From an uncultured Myxococcaceae bacterium (GTDB lineage: Bacteria; Myxococcota_A; Polyangia; Polyangiales; Ga0077539), in the NCBI GenBank assembly GCA_945952225.1, contig CAMFHP010000021.1:1-64000 (forward strand): a DNA stretch of 64,000 nt. Direction: 5' to 3'. Both the position numbers and the translations under genes were made by a program. The notes below the pieces were generated by a model that ran no database searches, had not been told where the DNA came from, and saw nothing but the letters and a program-made list of their open reading frames with translations. Positions within the stretch are counted from its first letter, which is position 1. Each line of letters begins with the position of its first letter. This document shows, piece after piece, positions 34,290-46,847 of the stretch.

Positions 34290-34478
34290 TCAGGTCGGGA
34301 CGCGCGTCGGGGGCTGCGAAGGTGAGACACGACTGCGCGCGGGCACGGCGGCGTGGGGGCCGGTCTTCACCTGCTTCACGCGCTCGCGAATCCTCAGCCC
34401 CACCTCACGATCCACGTGTTCCAGCGGGTGATTCGGGATCAGCACCACCGGGTCGCTCGGGTTGGAATTGGCGGGCAT
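34290..34478 (-). CDS. Hypothetical small protein (62 aa)
   Basis: A short reading frame, start ATG 34478 preceded by GAGG at a suitable distance. The sequence (PANSNPSDPVVLIPNHPLEH, then VGLRIRERVKQVK) has a conserved-looking centre and an Arg/Pro tail. A longer frame from 34589 exists but its added part is not coding-like. Nothing is known about its role; it may be real because its codon positions keep the usual GC3 bias through the first 40 residues. Confidence 0.4.
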   Translation of the reverse strand: MPANSNPSDPVVLIPNHPLEHVDREVGLRIRERVKQVKTGPHAAVPARSRVSPSQPPTRVPT

Positions 34479-34638
34479 GGGCGTTACCTCGCTAGCGGTT
34501 GAACAACGTCGCGGCCGTCGTGGAGGGCCGTCCTCGCGCCATCGCACGACTCGGGCCGACTGTAGCGCCGACGAAAAGAAATTGTCCACGGCACCCCCCG
34601 CGACCCGGGAGCCTCGCCGTGTGACCGACGCCCGACGC

Positions 34639-36245
34639 TCAGTCGAGGTTGATGGGCGCCCAGAAGAGCTTGAGCTGGTGGTGCGTGCCCGAGCGGCGGT
34701 AGCCCACGAGGCCGAAGAGCACGTTCCACGAGAGGTCTTCGGGGCGCGGGCGCGCGTACGAGAACAGCGGGAGCACGTGCCACTCGTAGGAGCGCACGCC
34801 CTGACGCTGCGACTCCATGAAGAGCACCGGAGGGATCACCACGGTCTGCGATTCGAGGTCGCGGTATCGCCAGAAGAGGGGCGTGACCATCATCAGGTCG
34901 CTGTGCGTCTCTTCGTTGGTGAAGCGCGCGTAGAGCGGGCCGAGCACGGTGTGGGCGCGCGGCCCCGAGCGACCCGTGAACACCAGCGGGTACACGTTGA
35001 GGAACCAGTCGCGTCCCGTTCGCTCGTAGTGCACCGTGGGGAGCACCCACCACGTGTTCGTGTTGAACGTCGCGCGGTGATAGAAGAGCGGGAAGAACGC
35101 CTCGGTGTGCGCCCCCGTCGCGGGCTCGCGCGACGAGAAGAAGAAGGGCGCGACGGCGTCCCAGTTCGTGCTGCCGCGGTGGTTCTGGTAGAGCCAGCTC
35201 ACGAAGGTCGAACTCTCGCCGCGGCGGTGCCAGTAGAACAGCGGCGTGAGGATCGTGCGGGCCTGCGTCTCGGTGTCGCTCGAGAGATGCAGCAGCGGCG
35301 CGATGGTCGTGCGGTTCGACGTGCGGTCGTGGTGGTGAAAGAACACCGGCGCGAGGTTCACCGAGAAGGAGTCCGGTGAGCTCGTGGTCCAGAAGGGACC
35401 GACCACGGTGAGCGAGCGGTCTTCGTCGCGGTCGTACCGGTGGTACGTGAGCAGCGGCGGAATGAGCGCGTAGTTGCGGTGGAGGTTCGACCCCGCGAAC
35501 ACGAAGGGCGCCACACCCCAGTCGGTGTCGCTCCGCACGCGGTCGTAATAGAACAGCGCGGCCCAGGTGAAGGCGTGCTCGGGCTTCCACGTGTGGACCG
35601 TGAGCAGCGGCGGAATGATGAGGTGCTCGCGCTGGAGCGACCCGTCTTCGCCGAACGATTCACCGTAGAAGAACAGCGGCGCGAGGCCCACCGCCGTGCC
35701 GTGAAGCTGCCCGCGTCCCTGCCAGGAATGGAGGTAGAACGGCGGCACCACGTCGGTGCCCCAGGTGCCTCCCTCGTCGCGCGTTCCCCGCCAGCGGAAG
35801 TACACCGGGAACACCGCGTCGGTGCGCAGCGTCGGCGAGCGGTGCTGGTAGTACGGCGGCACGAGCAGCGAGGTCGTGTCTCCCCTGCGCTCGCGGTACA
35901 CGAAGGGAAACACCACCGTCGTCGCGCGGTCGCGTCCGCGTTCGAGGAGCAGCACCGGCGGCACGAGCACACGGCGCGTGTCGTCGGGCGCTTCGGGGGT
36001 GGCGGGGGCGATGTCTCCGGGCGCGGCGCCGAGCTCGGCGCGGGCCTCGGGCGACAGGGGGGCGACGGGCGGCGTCTGCCGTGCCGTGGGGGCTGCGGGC
36101 TGGGCCTCTTCGGGCTGCGCGTCGGCGGGCTGCTCCGCGGCGGGTTGCGCGTCGGCGGGCGGGTCCGCGGGAGGCTGCGGAGACGTCTGTGCGAGGGCCA
36201 GCGCGGGGCACAGCGCGAGCGAGGCGGCGAGCGCGAGGCGGCGCA

Positions 36246-36246
<1 letters not shown>
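34639..36246 (-). CDS. Exported protein of repeated beta-strand units, coupled to hisS
   Basis: A 535-residue protein with a signal peptide (MRRLALAASLALCPALALAQ, cut about residue 20) and a Pro/Ala/Glu-rich linker (20-85). The rest is an irregular series of about 15 units of 25-30 residues with the pattern P-L-F-(Y/F)-(W/H/Y) (e.g. LVPPYYQHRSPT, LAPLFFYGES, LTPLFYWHRRGESS, VTPLFWRYRDLE, VLPLFSYARP), rich in aromatic residues. This looks like an outer-membrane beta-barrel or repeat sheet. It begins at ATG 36246 in a TGATG overlap with the hisS stop, so it is co-translated with a housekeeping gene. Function unknown. Confidence 0.75.
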
Positions 36247-37571
<1,325 letters not shown>

Positions 37572-37610
37572 GGAGCGGGCGCGGACCCTACGCGCGACGC
37601 GGTGTTCGGG

Positions 37611-40600
37611 TCAAGACGCGCTGCGGTGCCGCAGAACGCGCCGCGCGCTGCACGTGCCGCGCACCGGGTCGAGCGACGCGATGATGGTGTAGCCGTTGAT
37701 CACCAGCACGTACGCGCCCGCCGACGCGGTGCCGTAGCCGTCGACGGTGACCGTGTGGATGCCCGCGCCCGGCGGCACGTACGTGGTGAAGCTCGACGCG
37801 GTGGAGCGCGCCGCGCAGGCGGTGCCCTGGTCGTCGTTGCAGACGTCGGTCGTGCTCGATGCGTTGCGGTAGTAGAGCACCGTGTCGAAGCCCGTGGCCG
37901 CATCGCAGGTGGACGCGTTGAGGTTGAAGCGCCCCGAGGCCGAGCAGCTCCGCCACCAGTAGGTCACCTCGGGTCCGTTGGCCGTGCACGCCGCGGAGGG
38001 AGCGAGGGTGCCTGCGCCCGACGTGCTTCCGCGGAAGGTCTGCGACGTGGCCGCGCCCACGCCCGTCACGTTCACGGGCGCGCCGTTGCCCACGGGCAGA
38101 TGCTGAACGTTGATCGACGCGCGCCCGAACTGCCCCGCGTAGCCCGAGAGCACGAGGAAGTACGTTCCCGGTTCGAGCACCGCGCTGACCTGCGAGCGGT
38201 TGCCATCGCCCGAGCACCCGAGGCTCGTCGCGTCGTCGTTGCAGGTCACCGATCCGCCCGTGCCCGCGGGCATCGCGGTCGTGCACGCGGTCGCGAAGAA
38301 GAGCACGGTGTCGAAGGTCGGCGCCGGATGCGTCGTGGTGCCATCGCCGAAGGTGTCGGCGTACACGAGCTCACGCTGCGTGAGCGTGAACGTGAGGTAC
38401 ACGTCGGGCGACGACGCGGTGTTGCCGCAGCTCCCATCGACGTCGTGGAGCGCGTTGGCCGTCGTGAGGTCGAACCACTGCTGGCGTCCGCTCGTGAGGT
38501 TCACCGCCGTGGCCCCCGTGCACGCGTCGTTCGACGGACGGCACGCCGACGTGCGGCAGGTCTCCGACGTGGCGCAGACCGTTCCGCAGGCGCCGCAGTT
38601 GCGCGCGTCGGTGGCGAGCTGCGCTTCACATCCGTCGGTGGGCGCGCCGTTGCAGTCGGCCCATCCCGCGTTGCACGACGCGAGGCTGCACCGCGGACCG
38701 ACCGACGCGCACACCGCCGTCGCGTTCGAGAACGAGCACGCGGCCCCGCACGCGCCGCAGTTCGTCGTCGTGAGCAGGTTGGTCTCGCATCCGTCGGCGC
38801 GCGGGTCGTTGTTGCAGTCGTCCCAGTAGGCCGAGAAGAAGCACGCCGTGCCTGGACACGTCACCGTGCGCGTGCACGTGATGCTGCACGTTCCTCGCGC
38901 GCAGGCGGGCGAGCCGTTGGCGCCGCTGCACGCGCGTCCGCAGCCGCCGCAGTGGGCCACGGTGCTGTTCGTGTCGGTCTCGCATCCGTTCGATGCGACG
39001 TTGTCGCAGTCACCCCACGGCGCCGTGCACGCCGACACCGCGCACACGCCCGCGCGGCACGCCGCCGTCGCGTTGGGCAGCGAGCACGTGTTGCCGCAGG
39101 CGCCGCAGTTGCGCGCGTCGTTGCCCACGTCGGTCTCGCAGCCGTTCGAGGGATTGCCGTCGCAGTCGGCCCATCCCGCGGCGCACGCGCCGATCGCACA
39201 TCCGCCCGCGCGGCACACGGCCGTCGCGTGCGCGAGCGAGCACACGTTGCCGCAGCGTCCGCAGTGCGTGGCGCTCGTCGTGGTGTCGGTCTCGCAGCCC
39301 GTCGACACCATGCCGTCGCAGTCGCCGCGCCCCGTCGCGCAGGTGATCGCGCACGCCCCCGCCACACACGCTGCGGTGCCTCCGACGCTGCTGCATGCGT
39401 TTCCGCAGGCGCCGCAGTTCGCGACCGTCGTGGTGTTCGCTTCGCAGCCGTTCGTGGCGCTCCCGTCGCAGTCGGCCCACGGCGACGCGCAGGTGAACCC
39501 GCAGGTCGACGACGCGCAGGTGGTCGTCGCGTTGGCGCGCGCGGGGCACGCGGTTCCGCACGCGCCGCAGTTCGAGGGATCGGTCGCCGTCGACACGCAG
39601 CGTCCGCCGCAGTTCGCGAGGCCCGTTCCGCACACGAGCGTGCAGCGTCCGGCGGAGCACACGTTGCCCGTCACGCACGCGATCATGCAGCTCCCGCAGT
39701 GGTTGCCGTCGCTCGCGAGGTCGCTCTCGCAGCCGTTCGCCGCGCTCAGGTCGCAGTCGCCGAAGCCCGCGTTGCAGCTCGCCACGGCGCATACGCCCGC
39801 GCGGCACACGCCCGTCGCTCGCGACGGCGCACACGCGCTGTTGCACGCGCCGCAGTGGGCGAGGCTCGTCGTCGTGTCGACCTCACACCCGTCCGATGCG
39901 CTGCCGTTGCAGTTCGCGCGTCCCGTGTTGCAGGTGATGCCGCAGACGCCGCCCGCACACGTCGCCGTGCCGCCGGTCGCGTTGCACGCCGCCCTGCACG
40001 CGCCGCAGTTCGCGGGGCTCGTCGTGAGGTTCACCTCGCATCCGTTCGAGGCCACGCCGTCGCAGTCGGCGAAGCCCGCGTTGCACATCGCAATCGCGCA
40101 CGCGCCCGCCGCGCAGGCCGCCGTGGCGTTGGGCAGCGCGCACGCGCGTCCGCACAGGCCGCAGCTCGTCGCCGTGTTGGTGAGGTTCACCTCGCAGCCG
40201 TTCGCGGCCGCGCCGTCGCAGTTGCCGAAGCCCGCGTTGCAGCTCGCCACCGCGCACGCGCCCGCGCTGCACGTCGGCGTGGCGTTCGCGAGGGCGCACG
40301 CGCGTCCGCACATGCCGCAGTGCGAGAGGCTCGCCGTGGTGTCGACCTCGCACCCGTCGGCCGCGTTGCCGTTGCAGTTCGCGCGTCCCGTGGCGCACAC
40401 GATGGAGCACGCGCCCGCCGCGCAGCTCGCGGTGCCGCCCGCCGCGCTGCACGCGTTGCCACATCCGCCGCAGTTCGCCGTGCTGGTGAGGGTGTTGACC
40501 TCGCATCCGTCGGCGGGGTCTCCGTTGCAGTCGGCGAAGCCCGCGTTGCAGCGCGCGATGGCGCACACGCCCGACGCGCACGCGCCCGTCGCGTTGGCCG

Positions 40601-42443
40601 GCGCGCACGCCCGCCCGCACATGCCGCAGCTCGCGAGCGTCGAGCGCGTGTCGACCTCGCACCCGTTGGCCGCGCTGCCGTCGCAGTCGGCGAAGCCCGC
40701 GTTGCAGCGCGACACCACGCACGCGCCCGCGTCGCACGCCGCCGTGGCGTTCGCGAGGGCGCACACGCGGCCGCACGTGCCGCAGCTCGTGACCGTCGTG
40801 CGGAGGCTCGTCTCGCAGCCGTTCGAGGGGTTGGCGTCGCAGTCGCCGAAGCCCGCGGCGCAGGTGAAGCGGCACGCGCCGTCGGCGCACGCGGGCGTCG
40901 CGTTGGCGGGCGAGGGGCAGGGGCGTCCGCACGCGCCGCAGTGGCTCAGCGAGCTCGCGAGGTTGGCGCAGGAGCCCGCGCAGTTGGTCTCGCCCGCCGC
41001 GCAGGTCGAGCGGCACACGCCCGCGGAGCACACCTCGCCCGCGGCGCAGGCCATGCCGCACGCGCCGCAGTTCGCGCGGTCGCTGCGCGTGTCGACCTCG
41101 CAGCCGTTCGAAGCCCCGCGGTCGCAGTCGGCGAAGCCCGCGGCGCACGCGAAGCCGCACGCGCCCGCCGCGCACGTCGCCGTGGCGTTGGAGGGCGCCG
41201 AGCATGCGTTGCCGCAACGTCCGCAGTGGGTCGTCGAGGCGCGCGTGTCGACCTCGCAGCCGTTGGAAGCGCTGCCGTCGCAGTTGCCCCATCCCGCGTC
41301 GCACGAGAGCCCGCAGGTGCGCGCCTCGCAGGTGGGCGTCGCGTGGGCGCCGGTCGCGCACGAAGACCCGCACGCGCCGCAGTTCCGCACGTCGTTGCGC
41401 AGGTCGACCTCGCAGCCGTTGGACGCGCGGTCGTCGCAGTCGGCGAGGGTGGTGGGGTCGTCGCATCGGAGCTGACACGCGCCCGCCTCGCAGCGCGTCG
41501 CGCCGCCGGGCGCTTCACCGCACGCGGTCTCGCACGCGCCGCAGTGGGCGTTGTCGCGCGTGAGGTCGACGCAGCGCGCGCCGCAGAGCGTTCCGTCGCA
41601 GAGGGCGGCGGCGCAGGCGCGGCGTCCGTCGGCGTCGGTGGCGCAACGAGGGAGCGCGTCGGTGCACGCGGTCTCACACGCGCCGCAGTGCGTGGCCGTG
41701 TCGAGCGGGGCCTCGCAGCCGTTGGACGCATCGCCGTCGCAGTCGCCCCATCCCGCCTCGCAGGTGAAGCCGCAGCGCGACGACGCGCAGGTCGCCGTCG
41801 CGTGGGCGGGCGTCGGGCACGCATTCGTGCACGCGCCGCAGTGGAGCGGGTCGTCGGTGAGGCGCAGGCACGATCCGTCGCAGCTCGTCTCGCCGGTCGC
41901 GCAGGTCGAGACGCACGCACCCCCGGAGCACACCTGGCCCGACGGGCACGCGCGGCCGCAGCCCGCGCAGTTGCGCACGTCGCTGCGGACGTCAACCTCG
42001 CAGCCGTTGGGCACCGCGTCGTCGCAGTTGGCGCGGCCCGCGATGCACTGGAGCGTGCACGTGCCCGCGGTGCAGCGCGACGCGGGGTTCACCACCTGAC
42101 AGTCGTAGTCGGTCACGCACTGGGGGCGACACACGCCGCGCAGGCACGCCTCACCCGTGGCGCAATCGCTGTCACGGGCGCATCCCGTGGCGCCCGCGGG
42201 CGGGAGCACGCACGCGCGAACGCCCGGGCGATCGGCCTCGCCGCAGCGCGCGGGGGCGGTGCAGTCGGCGTCGGTGCGGCACGGCGGACGGCACACGCGA
42301 CCCGCGCAGACGAGGCCCGACGCGCAGTCGGCGTCGAACTCGCACTGGTTGTCTTGCAGGCGCTCGCTCGTGCACGCGAGGAGCGCGAAGAGCACGGCGA
42401 ACAGCGCCCGAAGGGGCGCGCGGAGAGGCGCGGTCGATCGCAT
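37611..42443 (-). CDS. Giant Cys-rich STIG1-like repeat lipoprotein with PPC-type C-terminal domains
   Basis: A 1610-residue lipoprotein. The signal ends in the lipobox LLAC (Cys24). Residues 25-140 have several short Cys modules (CEFDADCASG, CRTDADC, CARDSDCATG). Residues about 145-1300 hold 19 units with N/D-G-C-E followed by 15-20 residues and C-G-x-C-G-x-x-C, plus four units with G-x-C-V/L, as in plant STIG1 proteins; well over 150 Cys in total. The last 300 residues contain two PPC-like beta-sandwich domains (DACTGATAVNL; later TVDGYGTASAG), often found at the ends of secreted proteins. It would be a long disulfide-rich surface fibre. Proteins of this kind are common in myxobacteria, with unknown function. 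Confidence 0.88.
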   Translation of the reverse strand: MRSTAPLRAPLRALFAVLFALLACTSERLQDNQCEFDADCASGLVCAGRVCRPPCRTDADCTAPARCGEADRPGVRACVLPPAGATGCARDSDCATGEACLRGVCRPQCVTDYDCQVVNPASRCTAGTCTLQCIAGRANCDDAVPNGCEVDVRSDVRNCAGCGRACPSGQVCSGGACVSTCATGETSCDGSCLRLTDDPLHCGACTNACPTPAHATATCASSRCGFTCEAGWGDCDGDASNGCEAPLDTATHCGACETACTDALPRCATDADGRRACAAALCDGTLCGARCVDLTRDNAHCGACETACGEAPGGATRCEAGACQLRCDDPTTLADCDDRASNGCEVDLRNDVRNCGACGSSCATGAHATPTCEARTCGLSCDAGWGNCDGSASNGCEVDTRASTTHCGRCGNACSAPSNATATCAAGACGFACAAGFADCDRGASNGCEVDTRSDRANCGACGMACAAGEVCSAGVCRSTCAAGETNCAGSCANLASSLSHCGACGRPCPSPANATPACADGACRFTCAAGFGDCDANPSNGCETSLRTTVTSCGTCGRVCALANATAACDAGACVVSRCNAGFADCDGSAANGCEVDTRSTLASCGMCGRACAPANATGACASGVCAIARCNAGFADCNGDPADGCEVNTLTSTANCGGCGNACSAAGGTASCAAGACSIVCATGRANCNGNAADGCEVDTTASLSHCGMCGRACALANATPTCSAGACAVASCNAGFGNCDGAAANGCEVNLTNTATSCGLCGRACALPNATAACAAGACAIAMCNAGFADCDGVASNGCEVNLTTSPANCGACRAACNATGGTATCAGGVCGITCNTGRANCNGSASDGCEVDTTTSLAHCGACNSACAPSRATGVCRAGVCAVASCNAGFGDCDLSAANGCESDLASDGNHCGSCMIACVTGNVCSAGRCTLVCGTGLANCGGRCVSTATDPSNCGACGTACPARANATTTCASSTCGFTCASPWADCDGSATNGCEANTTTVANCGACGNACSSVGGTAACVAGACAITCATGRGDCDGMVSTGCETDTTTSATHCGRCGNVCSLAHATAVCRAGGCAIGACAAGWADCDGNPSNGCETDVGNDARNCGACGNTCSLPNATAACRAGVCAVSACTAPWGDCDNVASNGCETDTNSTVAHCGGCGRACSGANGSPACARGTCSITCTRTVTCPGTACFFSAYWDDCNNDPRADGCETNLLTTTNCGACGAACSFSNATAVCASVGPRCSLASCNAGWADCNGAPTDGCEAQLATDARNCGACGTVCATSETCRTSACRPSNDACTGATAVNLTSGRQQWFDLTTANALHDVDGSCGNTASSPDVYLTFTLTQRELVYADTFGDGTTTHPAPTFDTVLFFATACTTAMPAGTGGSVTCNDDATSLGCSGDGNRSQVSAVLEPGTYFLVLSGYAGQFGRASINVQHLPVGNGAPVNVTGVGAATSQTFRGSTSGAGTLAPSAACTANGPEVTYWWRSCSASGRFNLNASTCDAATGFDTVLYYRNASSTTDVCNDDQGTACAARSTASSFTTYVPPGAGIHTVTVDGYGTASAGAYVLVINGYTIIASLDPVRGTCSARRVLRHRSAS
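38545..42030 (-). repeat. Array of about 23 Cys-rich STIG1-like coding repeats
   Basis: The DNA encodes 19 N/D-G-C-E units and four shorter variants back to back, each about 40-55 residues. Unit borders are visible from the recurring NGCEV and NCGACG segments. Neighbouring units around residues 500-900 are much more alike than those near the ends, which suggests local expansion by unequal exchange. Confidence 0.8.
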
Positions 42444-42582
42444 GGGAACACCCCGGAGATGGCGACCGGGGTGACGCGGACGTCCCGTGGTGGACGCCGC
42501 GCGGCCTCGGTGCGCGCGCGGGAGGAGTGCACCCGCGGTGCCGTCGGCGTCAACGTCCGCGCGGGGGCTGTGACGGAATACG

Positions 42583-44208
42583 TCAGCGCAGGAGGTTGTA
42601 GGCCTGCACCACGTCGTTGTAGGCGTGGTTGACGGCGTCGGGCGATCCCTGCACCACCCACGCGGTGCGCGTGCGGAGCGTGCGGCGGTCGAAGGCCGTG
42701 AAGGGCTCGTTGTTCTGGAGGCGCACCGAGAGGCGCTGGAGATGCACCAGGTACGCGGCGCTGCGGGCCTGGTAGAGCGGCAGTCCGCGCACGGCGTTGG
42801 ATTGCGCGGGGTTCTGCGCCATGGCGTTCGTGAGCGCGGCGACGCCGGCCTGGTAGCTGTTCACCGAGGCCGCGAAGCTCGCCGCGTCGATGCCCTGGAG
42901 CACGCCGTTGCGGTCGATGGTCCACCCGCGGAGCGAGCGCGAGAGGTGACGCGCGCTGCGCTGGTTGTTGCGGAGGTTGTACTCGACGACGAGCGACGGG
43001 TCGGTGCGGGCGCGCGTGAGAAAGGCCTCGGTGGCCTGGTCCTGACTCGCGGAGACGGCCTCGCTCATCGCCTGCTGCGCCGTCGAGAAGCGCTCGAACG
43101 CGAGCATGAGCTGCGGGTGCAGGAGCGAGCCCTGCGCCATGCGATCACCGCGGTAGGTGAGCGGGTTCGCGTAGTACGCGTGCGCCTGATGGATCAGCGG
43201 CACCACCACGTTGAGCGCCGCGACGAAGTTCGGTCCCGCGGCTTCGAGCGCGGGCACCGAGGGCGTCTGCGTGGCCGCCGAGGTCACCGCGCGCGCGCAC
43301 TCGCCGGTGTCGCCCGTGACGTCGTAGATCCCGTAGATCGTGCGCTCGTTGCCCGTCGGTCCCTTTCGGCGGTCGACCCATTCGAGGTAGCGATCCTCGG
43401 CGTTGAAGACCTGCCGCGCGAAGCGGTTGAGGCAGTGCTGCACGTACGGGTCGATCTTGTTCGAGAGCTGCTCGTCGAAGGTCTGCGTCCGCGCCGTGCG
43501 CATCGTCGACGAGGTGGTCGTCGAGGTCGACGAGGTGAGGCTCCGCGTGACCGCGCGCGATCCCGTGCGCGCCGCGACCCGCACGCCCACGCCGGCCACC
43601 ACGAGCAGTCCAGCGCCCACCACCGAGGCGAGCGATCGGCCTCCGCCGCCCGAGGGACGCGCGGGTGGCACTGCATTGCCACCCCCCCACGGCGCGACGG
43701 TCTGCGCGGGCTGTCCCCACGGCGGCTGCGGCTGTCCGTAGCCCTGCGACTGTCCGTAGGGAGGCTGCTGTCCGAACGGCTGCGGCGGCTGCCCGAACTG
43801 CGGCTGCGACGGCTGCCCGAACTGCGGTTGCTGCTGCCCGAACTGCGGCTGCTGCCCGAACTGCTGCGGTTGCTGCGCGAACTGCGGTTGCTGTCCGAAC
43901 TGCTGCGGCTGCTGCCCGAACTGCGGTTGCGACGGTTGCTGCCCGAACTGCGGCTGCGAGGGCTGTTGCGCGAATTGCGGCGGCTGCCCGAACTGCGGTT
44001 GCTGCGCGTGAAAGCCGCCCTGCTGCGACTGGATCGCGGCGAGCTGTGCGGGCGTGAGCTCCATCGCCTGCGTGGAGGCGAAGGCGGCGGGCGTGTGCTG
44101 CGGCGCGGGCTGTCCGAAGGGGCCCTGCGGCGCCTGCGGGGTCGATTGCCCGAAGGGATTCTGCGGCTGCGGGCCGTCGGGTTGGTTCGGCCACTTCGGA
44201 TTCGACAT
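42583..44208 (-). CDS. DUF3829-like exported/membrane protein with Gln/Pro/Phe repeat tail
   Basis: A 541-residue protein. Residues 1-170 are low-complexity: repeats of Q-P-Q-F-G-Q and Q-Q-P-Q-F-A-Q (about 70-150), like prion-like or phase-separating segments. One transmembrane helix (about 190-210, SVVGAGLLVVAGVGVRV) divides this cytosolic part from a helical C-terminal domain of 300 residues with YVQHCLNRFARQVFNAEDRYLEWVD and CARAVTSAA, which resembles DUF3829 (YiiG-like) proteins. No cleavable signal peptide is seen, so the repeat tail would stay inside. Function unknown; upstream of the aldehyde dehydrogenase start region there is no coupling. Confidence 0.72.
   Translation of the reverse strand: MSNPKWPNQPDGPQPQNPFGQSTPQAPQGPFGQPAPQHTPAAFASTQAMELTPAQLAAIQSQQGGFHAQQPQFGQPPQFAQQPSQPQFGQQPSQPQFGQQPQQFGQQPQFAQQPQQFGQQPQFGQQQPQFGQPSQPQFGQPPQPFGQQPPYGQSQGYGQPQPPWGQPAQTVAPWGGGNAVPPARPSGGGGRSLASVVGAGLLVVAGVGVRVAARTGSRAVTRSLTSSTSTTTSSTMRTARTQTFDEQLSNKIDPYVQHCLNRFARQVFNAEDRYLEWVDRRKGPTGNERTIYGIYDVTGDTGECARAVTSAATQTPSVPALEAAGPNFVAALNVVVPLIHQAHAYYANPLTYRGDRMAQGSLLHPQLMLAFERFSTAQQAMSEAVSASQDQATEAFLTRARTDPSLVVEYNLRNNQRSARHLSRSLRGWTIDRNGVLQGIDAASFAASVNSYQAGVAALTNAMAQNPAQSNAVRGLPLYQARSAAYLVHLQRLSVRLQNNEPFTAFDRRTLRTRTAWVVQGSPDAVNHAYNDVVQAYNLLR
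43735..44000 (-). repeat. Short tandem coding repeats (Gln-Pro-Gln-Phe-Gly-Gln)
   Basis: Repeats of CTGCCCGAACTGCGGT-like units, 15-33 bases long and mostly in frame, encode the Q-P-Q-F-G-Q tail. Their high similarity makes slippage or recombination likely, so length could vary between strains. Confidence 0.8.
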
Positions 44209-44321
44209 CGCGGTGCTCCCTCTGCGTGCGCAGGACGACGCGCGCGCTCCACCCGCGCGAGATCGTCGGCCGAGGAGAACCGCCCCGTGACCGCGGCGTC
44301 AAGCGCGCGATCGCACGGCGC

Positions 44322-45953
<1,632 letters not shown>

Positions 45954-46025
45954 GGCCGCGGACGTTACACCGGCACACCGGCGACACGCGAGACGCCTTG
46001 CGGTACAAGCCTCCGACTGGCCCCA

Positions 46026-46847
46026 ATGCATCTCTGGCAATCGATCGTGCTCGGTCTCGTCGAGGGGGTGACCGAGTTCCTGCCCGTGAGCTCCACGGCG
46101 CACCTGCTCCTCACGCAGCGGCTCCTCGGCATCGGCGCCACGGAGGCCGCGAACGCGTGGGCCGTGAGCATCCAGTTCGGGGCCATTCTCGCCGTGCTCT
46201 GGATCTACCGTCTGCGCGTCGCCTCGATGCTCCGCGGCGCCCTCGGCAGCGATCCCGCGGGCCGCGCGCTGCTCGTGAACGTGCTCGTGGCCTTTGTGCC
46301 CGCGGCGGTGATCGGCAAGCTCCTCGACGGCCCCATCGAGCGCGTGCTCTTCGGCCTGTGGCCCGTGTGCGTCGCGTGGATCGCGGGCGGTGTGCTCATC
46401 CTCGTGCTCGCGCGTCGCGGCCTCGATCGTCGACCGGGCGCGACCCTCGACACGCTCACGCCGAAGACCGCGGTGCTCATCGGGCTCGCGCAGTGCGCCG
46501 CGCTGTGGCCCGGCACCTCGCGCTCGCTCGCCACGCTCGTCGCGGGCCTCGCGCTCGGGCTCGACATGGTGGCCGCGGCGGAGTTCAGCTTTCTGCTCGG
46601 GCTCGTGACCCTCTCGGCCGCCGCGCTCTACAAGAGCTACAAGGCCCGCCACGCGCTCGCCGACGCGTACGGCCCCACGGAGATCGCGCTCGGAATCTCG
46701 GTGGCGGCCGCGTCGGCCTTCGCGTCGGTGCGCTGGATGATCGGACAGCTTTCGAAGCGCGGCCTCGCGGTCTTCGGCTGGTACCGCATCGCGCTCGGCG
46801 TGTGCGTGGTCGCGGCCCTCGCGGCGGGACTGCTGAGGCCCACGTGA
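46026..46847 (+). CDS. uppP: Undecaprenyl-diphosphatase
   Basis: Integral membrane phosphatase of 273 residues (BacA/UppP) that recycles undecaprenyl diphosphate for peptidoglycan and other polymers. Both signature segments are present: LVEGVTEFLPVSSTAHLLL in helix 1-2 and WPGTSRSLATL around residue 160, which carry the catalytic Glu, Ser and Arg. The helices after each motif give about eight transmembrane segments, matching the family. Start ATG 46026. The stop overlaps the next start (GTGA), so a membrane protein is co-translated. Confidence 0.95.
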   Translation: MHLWQSIVLGLVEGVTEFLPVSSTAHLLLTQRLLGIGATEAANAWAVSIQFGAILAVLWIYRLRVASMLRGALGSDPAGRALLVNVLVAFVPAAVIGKLLDGPIERVLFGLWPVCVAWIAGGVLILVLARRGLDRRPGATLDTLTPKTAVLIGLAQCAALWPGTSRSLATLVAGLALGLDMVAAAEFSFLLGLVTLSAAALYKSYKARHALADAYGPTEIALGISVAAASAFASVRWMIGQLSKRGLAVFGWYRIALGVCVVAALAAGLLRPT

